Below, piece by piece: positions 1 to 4,318 of a stretch of DNA of 5,663 bases. The stretch spans positions 1 to 5,663 of the forward strand of contig NZ_JAIFKJ010000190.1 of assembly GCF_019695415.1 (NCBI RefSeq), written 5' to 3'. This DNA is from Thiohalocapsa sp. (GTDB lineage Bacteria; Pseudomonadota; Gammaproteobacteria; Chromatiales; Chromatiaceae). Under the pieces are notes generated by a model. It made no database searches, was not told where the DNA came from, and was given only the letters and a program-made list of their open reading frames with translations. How positions within the stretch are numbered: the stretch's first letter is position 1; every line of letters begins with the position of its first letter. Both the position numbers and the translations under genes were made by a program.

Positions 1-34
1 CTATAGGCAGTATGAACTTTTTGATATCGTCCAC
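1..34 (-). CDS. hflC: HflC, SPFH-domain subunit of the HflKC complex (N-terminal 11 codons only)
   Basis: A reading frame opens with GTG at 34..32 and reads (M)DDIKKFILPI before running off the window at position 1. A strong Shine-Dalgarno sequence, GGAGGAG at 47..41, lies six bases upstream. hflC directly follows hflK in gammaproteobacteria, and the short charged start followed by hydrophobic residues fits the onset of the HflC membrane anchor. HflC is an inner-membrane SPFH/band-7 protein that assembles with HflK into a cage around FtsH and modulates degradation of membrane proteins. The frame differs from that of hflK and overlaps its last 34 bases, so the two are probably translationally coupled. 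Only 11 codons are visible; identity rests mainly on context and the ribosome binding site. Confidence 0.75.
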   Translation of the reverse strand, partial: MDDIKKFILPI

Positions 35-1191
35 CAGCGTCTCCTCCGTTCACGCGATTTAGTTCGGCTGCGCGGGTCCGGTGTGCCCGTGCTCGCGGTG
101 GTGGGCTGCGACAGATCCGGGCGACCGTTGTCATGGCTCGCCTGCCCCCGCTTGGACTTGTTCATGAGCTGGTCCAGCGGCAGGTACATCAGGCTGTCGC
201 CGCCGGGCACGTCCAGCAGCACCGTGTTGTTAGCCCCGAGCACGTTCTCGATGGTCTCCAGATACAGCCGCTCACGGGTGACTTCCGGTGCCTTCCCGTA
301 CTCGTTGAGTACGGCGGTGAAGCGCGAGGTCTGGCCCTCGGCCTCAGCAATGACTCGGTCGCGGTAGGCCTTTGCGTCGGCGAGGGCGCGGGCCGCCTCG
401 CCGCGCGCCTGTGGCAGGATCTCGTTTGCATAAGCCTCTGCCTGGTTTTCTAGGCGCTCCTTGTCCTCACGTGCCTTGATGGCGTCGTCAAAGGCCTCTT
501 TGACAGGCTCCGGCGGCTTTGCGGGCTGCATGTTCACAGAGGTGACCAGCAGGCCGGTCTTGTACTCGTTCATCAGGTTCTGTACGCGCTCCTGGATCAT
601 CGCCGCAACGGCGCTGCGCCCCTCGGTGAGTATGAAGTCCAGCTTGCTGCCGCCGATGGTCTTGCGTACGACGGTCTCGGTGGCATCACGCAGGGTCTTC
701 TCGGGCGTCTGGTCCTGAAACAGATAGTTGGCCGCATCTTGAATGCGCGACTGCACCGTCAGCTCCACGTCAACGATGTTCTCGTCCTTGGTCAGCATGG
801 CTGCCTTATGGCTGAAGGATGAAATCTCATCCACGTTCACGAGCTGCACGGTTTCGATGGGATAGGGAATGTGCCAGTGCGGGCCGGGTTCGGTGGTTTT
901 CGCGTAAGCACCGAAGCGCATCACGACTCCGCGCTCTGCCGGGTCGACGATGTAGATGCCAGTGAAAAGCCAAATGACGACCAGCACCGCTGCGATGATG
1001 CCGATGGTACGTTTGCTGATGTCGGCGCCACCTCCGCCACCGCCAGCGCCACCTCCTCGGCCGCCACCCAGGAAGCCACTGACGCGCTCCTGCAGCTTAC
1101 GCACGATTTCATCGAGATCGGGCGGGCCGGAATTGTTGGGACCGCTGCCCCAGGGGTCTTTGCCGCCGCCTCCGGGCTCGTTCCAGGCCAT
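1..1191 (-). CDS. hflK: HflK, SPFH/band-7 membrane protein modulating FtsH
   Basis: A 396-residue protein from ATG 1191 to TAG at 3..1. The start has GGAGAG at 1200..1195 upstream and the family N-terminus MAWNEPGGGGKDPWG. Residues 1-60 are cytoplasmic and glycine-rich (an almost pure Gly run at 42-55) and include the conserved GPPDLDEI near 22-29. A single membrane segment spans about 62-82. The SPFH/band-7 domain follows (PAERGVVMRFG at 84-94, PPEPVKEAFDDAI at 226-238). A charged, Ala/Glu-rich helix at about 235-290 is the usual coiled coil, and the family motif LMYLPLDQL closes the conserved part near 340. In E. coli HflK pairs with HflC around FtsH in the inner membrane; the same role is inferred here. 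The last 11 codons overlap hflC in another frame and end in an unusual Arg/Trp-rich tail, possibly because an earlier stop codon was lost. Confidence 0.97.
   Translation of the reverse strand: MAWNEPGGGGKDPWGSGPNNSGPPDLDEIVRKLQERVSGFLGGGRGGGAGGGGGGADISKRTIGIIAAVLVVIWLFTGIYIVDPAERGVVMRFGAYAKTTEPGPHWHIPYPIETVQLVNVDEISSFSHKAAMLTKDENIVDVELTVQSRIQDAANYLFQDQTPEKTLRDATETVVRKTIGGSKLDFILTEGRSAVAAMIQERVQNLMNEYKTGLLVTSVNMQPAKPPEPVKEAFDDAIKAREDKERLENQAEAYANEILPQARGEAARALADAKAYRDRVIAEAEGQTSRFTAVLNEYGKAPEVTRERLYLETIENVLGANNTVLLDVPGGDSLMYLPLDQLMNKSKRGQASHDNGRPDLSQPTTASTGTPDPRSRTKSRERRRRWWTISKSSYCL
41..47 (-). promoter_or_regulatory. Shine-Dalgarno site of hflC
   Basis: On the minus strand GGAGGAG occupies 47..41, with a six-base spacer before the GTG at 34..32. 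It is the strongest ribosome binding site in the window and fixes the hflC start despite the non-ATG codon. It lies inside the hflK reading frame, where its bases encode part of the arginine run near the HflK C-terminus. Confidence 0.75.
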
Positions 1192-1396
1192 AGTCTCTCC
1201 GCAACTTCAGTCGGTGTGGGTGATTGGGTGTGGGCCTTATTGGCGTCCCGTCATCTCGCCGGAACGAGGGCAGGTGCCGGCCGGTGCCGATGATATCAAG
1301 ACGTTGGGTCGTTTCTGCGCCGCCCGACCGCAGGCCGCTGTGCTCGCCCGGGCGCCGGCGCTGTCCGAGTGCCCCGGACGTGCTGAGTCAAACTGG
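1192..1396 (-). other. hflX-hflK intergenic region
   Basis: This is a 205-bp gap between the hflX stop and the hflK start. Just after the hflX stop it holds GC-rich inverted repeats: 5-bp arms GTCCG/CGGAC at 1363-1379 and a 10-bp palindrome GCGCCGGCGC at 1352-1361. Neither is followed by a T run, so no intrinsic terminator is evident. The hflK-proximal end has a 22-base G-free, C/A-rich transcript stretch at 1234..1213. I could not find a convincing -35/-10 pair. Frames that remain open through the gap look like shadows. Read-through transcription from hflX into hflK is the simplest reading. Confidence 0.5.
1195..1200 (-). promoter_or_regulatory. Shine-Dalgarno site of hflK
   Basis: GGAGAG lies on the minus strand at 1200..1195, three bases before the ATG at 1191. 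The spacing is slightly short but usable (counted from the GGAG core, five bases). It supports the ATG at 1191, which also gives the expected MAWNEPG N-terminus. Confidence 0.65.
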
Positions 1397-2752
1397 TTAA
1401 TGCAGCGTAGCCGTCGGGAGGGATGCCGTCGACCCGGCGGTCCGCGCCGGCGCCGCGATGGCGCAGATGCGACGGCTCCGGCTATCCTTGCCCTGCTCGA
1501 CCCGCTGCCAACGCGCTTGCGGCATACTGATTTCCATCTCCCAGCCCCCGAGCTCGGTAGCGCAGTCTTGCTCGACTCTGGCATGCCGATACAGCCACGC
1601 CCGCAGGGCGCCGTCCTCTGGTCCGAGCAGCAGGCGCTGGTGCACGGTGGCGCTGCGCAGCTGGTCAGCGATGGCCGCAAGGAGCAGATCCATGCCTTCT
1701 CCTGTGACAGCGGACAGCCAGACCCGTTCAACTCGCCCCGTCGCATCGCGATCCACCCGCGGCGCGGGATCGACTCCGGTGCCGTTTAAGGTGTCGATCT
1801 TGTTGTAGACCATCATCCTTGGGATCTCGTCGGCGCCGATCTCCGCCAGAACTGATTCGACGTCTTGAATGTGCCGTGCCCGCTCCAGCGGGTTGGCATC
1901 CACAACGTGCAGCAGCAAGTCCGCGGAGCGCGTCTCCTCCAGCGTCGCGCGAAAAGCTGCCACCAGCTCATGTGGGAGCTCGCTGATGAAGCCGACGGTG
2001 TCGGCGAGAACCGCATCCGGCCCGCCCGGTAGCGGCAGCCGCCGCAAGGTCGGGTCCAACGTCGCGAAGAGCTGGTCGGCCTGCAGCACGCGCGCTGCCG
2101 TGAGCCGGTTGAATAGTGTCGACTTGCCGACGTTCGTGTAGCCCACGAGCGCCACCGTCGGAACTTCCCGCCGCTCGCGGGCACGGCGACCCTGGCTACG
2201 CTGCACCTCGATGCGCGCAAGACGGTCCTTCAGCACGGCGATGCGCTTGCCGAGCAGCCGGCGGTCCGTTTCCAGCTGGGTCTCGCCGGGACCGCGCAGT
2301 CCGATGCCGCCTTTCTGGCGCTCCAGGTGGGTCCAGCCCCGCACAAGACGGGTGGACAGATGGCGCAGCTGTGCCAGCTCCACCTGGAGCTTACCCTCGA
2401 AGGAGCGCGCCCGCTGCGCGAAGATATCGAGGATGAGACCGCTTCGGTCCACTACCCGGCATTGCAGCAGGCGCTCGAGGTTGCGCTCCTGGGCAGGGCT
2501 CAGGGCATGGTCGACAATGACGAGCTCCGCCTCCGTGGCCGCCACGAGCGACTTGAGCTCGTCGGCCTTGCCGGTGCCGATGAAGTACTTGGGATCCGGC
2601 GCCGCGCGCGTGCCGCCGACGAAGCCGACCGCCTCGGCGCCGGCAGCGGCGGCGAGCTGCTCCAGCTCGTCGCGCGCGTCGCAACGCAGGTCGGCGCCGA
2701 CGGCCAGTTGCACGAGCACCGCCCGCTCGCCGGATGCTGGACGCTCAAACAC
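1397..2752 (-). CDS. hflX: HflX, ribosome-associated GTPase
   Basis: HflX is a translational GTPase that binds the 50S subunit and splits or rescues stalled 70S ribosomes in the cytoplasm. Counting from GTG 2752 (451 aa), the N-terminal HflX domain carries APDPKYFIGTGK at about 51-62, then DHALSPAQERNLERL, DRSGLILDIFAQRA and the family signature GGIGLRGPGETQLETDRR at about 148-165. The G domain follows: P-loop GYTNVGKST at 204-212, DTVGF at 251-255, NKID, and SAVTG. The GTG start is chosen because MFERPASGERAVLV matches the family N-terminus (E. coli begins MFDRYDAGEQAVLV). The same frame extends upstream to an ATG at 2839 and a TTG at 2845, adding 29 or 31 residues, and no candidate has a good Shine-Dalgarno sequence. 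The C-terminus, an Arg/Ala/Ser-rich stretch ending at TAA 1397, runs about 20 residues or more past the end of the E. coli protein. It follows hfq as in the classical hfq-hflX-hflK-hflC operon. Confidence 0.96.
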   Translation of the reverse strand: MFERPASGERAVLVQLAVGADLRCDARDELEQLAAAAGAEAVGFVGGTRAAPDPKYFIGTGKADELKSLVAATEAELVIVDHALSPAQERNLERLLQCRVVDRSGLILDIFAQRARSFEGKLQVELAQLRHLSTRLVRGWTHLERQKGGIGLRGPGETQLETDRRLLGKRIAVLKDRLARIEVQRSQGRRARERREVPTVALVGYTNVGKSTLFNRLTAARVLQADQLFATLDPTLRRLPLPGGPDAVLADTVGFISELPHELVAAFRATLEETRSADLLLHVVDANPLERARHIQDVESVLAEIGADEIPRMMVYNKIDTLNGTGVDPAPRVDRDATGRVERVWLSAVTGEGMDLLLAAIADQLRSATVHQRLLLGPEDGALRAWLYRHARVEQDCATELGGWEMEISMPQARWQRVEQGKDSRSRRICAIAAPARTAGSTASLPTATLH

Positions 2753-2849
2753 AGTCTGTCGGGCGCCTTGCACCGTCGGCGGGCGCTGCCGTCCGCGCTG
2801 ATCGGCCGTGCCGACGGTGAGAGGACCGGGCCACTGCATCTGCAAGGAG

Positions 2850-2865
2850 GCAGGCGGCCGCCTGC
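2850..2865. repeat. 16-bp perfect palindrome between hfq and hflX
   Basis: GCAGGCGGCCGCCTGC is its own reverse complement, with no spacer. It lies 68 to 83 bases after the hfq stop and 11 bases upstream of the in-frame ATG at 2839. In RNA it could form a stem of about six G:C-rich pairs around a tetraloop. No T run follows, so it is not a standard intrinsic terminator. It might be an hfq 3' end structure or a protein site, or it might be chance in GC-rich DNA. Confidence 0.6.
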
Positions 2866-2897
2866 GGCAGCCGTAGCCCAGTACGGCGTGCGCGCGG

Positions 2898-2914
2898 GCG
2901 CGATGAATTCGCGC
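2898..2914 (-). repeat. Short inverted repeat just after hfq
   Basis: Five-base arms GCGCG/CGCGC flank a seven-base AT-containing loop, 19 to 35 bases beyond the hfq stop codon. The transcript could fold into a small GC stem here. No T run follows it, so I read it as a possible 3' UTR structure and not as a terminator. The short arms make a chance origin plausible. Confidence 0.3.
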
Positions 2915-2932
2915 GGGAGAAGGTTGCAGGGA

Positions 2933-3184
2933 TCAGCTGTTCCCCTCCTCCGACTCGGGCTCCTGCGCGGGTGGCAGCTTGACGTTGCGAGCGGGCACTA
3001 CCGTGGAGATTGCGTGCTTGTAGATCATCTGGCTGACGTTGTTCTTCAGCAGGACGACAAACTGGTCGAAGGACTCGATCTGGCCCTGAAGCTTGATGCC
3101 GTTCACCAGAAAGATCGACACGGGAATCCGCTCTTTGCGCAACGCGTTCAAAAAAGGGTCTTGCAGGCTCTGGCCCTTGGACAT
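2933..3184 (-). CDS. hfq: Hfq, Sm-like RNA chaperone
   Basis: This 83-residue protein runs from ATG 3184 to TGA 2933. Hfq forms a hexameric ring that binds small RNAs on its proximal face and rim and A-rich mRNA motifs on its distal face, mediating sRNA-mRNA pairing and mRNA turnover. The Sm core spans residues 7-65. Proximal-face residues Q8, D9, F42 and the YKH motif (55-57) are all present. The rim patch is R16, K17, R19. The distal face has G29, I30, K31 and Q33, with Phe at position 25 where E. coli has Tyr. The tail after residue 66 is short and acidic (PPAQEPESEEGNS), about 17 residues against some 35 in E. coli. The start is set by MSKGQSLQDPFLNALR and by GGAG at 3196..3193. The 138-bp upstream gap is a likely site for its own promoter, between miaA and hflX as in E. 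coli. Confidence 0.99.
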   Translation of the reverse strand: MSKGQSLQDPFLNALRKERIPVSIFLVNGIKLQGQIESFDQFVVLLKNNVSQMIYKHAISTVVPARNVKLPPAQEPESEEGNS

Positions 3185-3196
3185 TGTTCTTGCTCC
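3183..3196 (-). promoter_or_regulatory. hfq ribosome binding site with overlapping ARN motif
   Basis: GGAG at 3196..3193 is followed by an eight-base spacer and the ATG at 3184. Starting at 3191 the transcript reads AAG-AAC-AAT, three consecutive A-R-N triplets whose last triplet includes the first two bases of the start codon. ARN repeats are the known recognition pattern of the Hfq distal face. E. coli hfq is known to be translationally autoregulated through its 5' leader, so self-binding at this site is a plausible inference. Confidence 0.45.
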
Positions 3197-3207
3197 ATAT
3201 TGTGTCG

Positions 3208-3234
3208 CACCGGTCGGTTGTTCCGCAGCCGGTG
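3208..3234 (-). promoter_or_regulatory. Hairpin in the hfq leader
   Basis: Six-base arms CACCGG (3208-3213) and CCGGTG (3229-3234) enclose a second, three-base stem (3215-3217 with 3223-3225). The loop at 3222..3218 reads AACAA in the transcript. The hairpin lies 24 to 50 bases upstream of the hfq ATG, just before the Shine-Dalgarno site. It may act as an Hfq-binding or translation-control element in the hfq mRNA; that role is inferred. Confidence 0.4.
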
Positions 3235-3265
3235 TGCTGGGGGTAGCGGATGCATCAAGATTAGG

Positions 3266-3274
3266 AAAATAGCA
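3266..3274 (-). promoter_or_regulatory. Possible hfq promoter (extended -10)
   Basis: TGCTATTTT at 3274..3266 fits an extended -10 element (TGn followed by a -10 matching 4 of 6 consensus bases). It lies in the most AT-rich stretch of the intergenic region, about 82 bases before the hfq ATG. No good -35 hexamer sits 16-18 bases upstream. The call rests on position, base composition and the fact that E. coli hfq has promoters in and after miaA. Confidence 0.3.
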
Positions 3275-3298
3275 TATTCGCCCGGCCAGCGACCTCGG

Positions 3299-3313
3299 AA
3301 AAGCGCAACGCTT
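3299..3313 (-). terminator. Weak intrinsic terminator-like hairpin after miaA
   Basis: On the minus strand AAGCG (3313..3309), loop TTG, CGCTT (3305..3301) and a run of four T in total (3302..3299, partly within the arm) lie 10 bases after the miaA stop codon. The stem is only five pairs and the T run is short, so at most it attenuates read-through into hfq. Confidence 0.3.
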
Positions 3314-3322
3314 GGCAGCTGC

Positions 3323-4318
3323 TTACGGCCCTCGCTCCAAACTTTGCTCCACGAGGGCCAGGGCGCTCTGCAGCGGCGCGTCATCGTCCCAGAGCCAGTG
3401 GCACCCGCCCTCGCTGCGCAGCCAGGTGTATTGCCGTTTTGCGAGCTGGCGCGTTGCAGCGACGGCACGCTGACGCAGCTCAGCTGCGTCGGAGTTTCCG
3501 GCGAGATATGCCCAGGCTTGGCGGTAGCCCACACAGCGCATGGACGGCAGGTCGGGCCGCAGGTCGCCGCGGTCCATCAGGGCGCGTACCTCGTCCAGGA
3601 AGCCTGCCGCGAGCATGGCGTCGAAGCGCGCCTCGATGCGCTGGTGCAGCACCGCGCGCTCCCGCGGGGAGCGAACGAGCTTGAGGGTCGGCAGCCCGAG
3701 ACCGATCCCGTCGGTCTGCCAAAGGGCGGTCATGGGCCGACCGCTCGCCAAATAGACCTCCAACGCCCGCTGTACGCGCTGCGGATCGTGCGGATGGATG
3801 CGCGCCGCAGCCACCGGGTCCACTTCCGCCAGCCGAGCATGCAGGCCGACGGGGCCAAGCGCCTCGGCCTGCGCCCGCACACGCGCGCGCAGCGCAGCGT
3901 CCGCCTGCGGCAGCGGTGACAGGCCGTGCAGCAGCGCACGAAAATAGAGCATCGTGCCGCCCACCAGCAGCGGCAGCCGGCCCCGGGCACGGATGTCGTC
4001 GATGGCGGCACGGGCTTCTGCACAAAAGCGCGCAGCCGAGTAAGCCTCGGCCGGATCGCAAATGTCCACCAGACAGTGCGGATAGCGTGCCAGGAGCGTC
4101 GGCGAGGGCTTGGCGGTACCGATGTCCATACCGCGGTACACCAGCGCCGAGTCGACGCTCACGATATCGCAGGGGATGCGCGCCGCCAGGGCCTCCACCA
4201 ACGCGATGGCGAGGTCAGTCTTGCCCGAGGCCGTGGGGCCCATCACCAGCACCACAGGCGGCCCATTGTCGGCCCGTGCGTGCGCAAGTGCGGCGGCGCC
4301 CTTGGTAGCAGCCGACAT
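3323..4318 (-). CDS. miaA: MiaA, tRNA dimethylallyltransferase
   Basis: MiaA transfers the dimethylallyl group from DMAPP to N6 of A37 in tRNAs reading codons that begin with U, the first step toward ms2i6A. The 331-residue product has P-loop GPTASGKT at 27-34, then SVDSALVYRGMDIGTAKP at 54-71, where D56 corresponds to the catalytic Asp. GGTMLYFRA follows at 120-128 and HPHDPQRVQRALEVY at 175-189. The C-terminal half has CVGYRQAW and ATRQLAKRQYTWLR, which belong to the tRNA-binding and catalytic core. Length is close to E. coli MiaA (316 aa); the difference is mainly a longer Ala-rich N-terminus before the P-loop. The ATG at 4318 directly abuts the mutL TGA (TGAATG) and lacks a clear Shine-Dalgarno sequence, which points to translational coupling to mutL. 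A 138-bp gap separates it from hfq. Confidence 0.98.
   Translation of the reverse strand: MSAATKGAAALAHARADNGPPVVLVMGPTASGKTDLAIALVEALAARIPCDIVSVDSALVYRGMDIGTAKPSPTLLARYPHCLVDICDPAEAYSAARFCAEARAAIDDIRARGRLPLLVGGTMLYFRALLHGLSPLPQADAALRARVRAQAEALGPVGLHARLAEVDPVAAARIHPHDPQRVQRALEVYLASGRPMTALWQTDGIGLGLPTLKLVRSPRERAVLHQRIEARFDAMLAAGFLDEVRALMDRGDLRPDLPSMRCVGYRQAWAYLAGNSDAAELRQRAVAATRQLAKRQYTWLRSEGGCHWLWDDDAPLQSALALVEQSLERGP

Noticed and set aside
1352..1379. GC-rich inverted repeats downstream of hflX as an intrinsic terminator
   Set aside because: No T run follows on the transcribed strand, the arms are short, and GC-rich DNA forms such repeats often by chance.
1237..1746. 169-codon minus-strand frame overlapping the end of hflX and the hflX-hflK gap
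   Set aside because: It is mostly an out-of-frame reading of hflX; its part in the gap shows no independent start signal or domain.
956..1789. 277-codon open frame on the plus strand opposite hflK and hflX and across their gap
   Set aside because: The start region is proline-rich because it lies opposite the HflK glycine run. I saw no ribosome binding site or recognisable domain that would make it a gene.
3271..3290. Sigma-54-like TGGC...TGCT element in the hfq leader region
   Set aside because: The distance between the GG and GC elements is 12 bases; sigma-54 promoters need 10. The fit is therefore poor.
2327..3919. 530-codon open frame on the plus strand, antisense to hflX, hfq and miaA
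   Set aside because: It covers three well-identified genes and crosses the hfq leader. Its residues are low-complexity Arg/Ala/Gly/His typical of the reverse complement of GC-rich coding sequence, with no recognisable domain.
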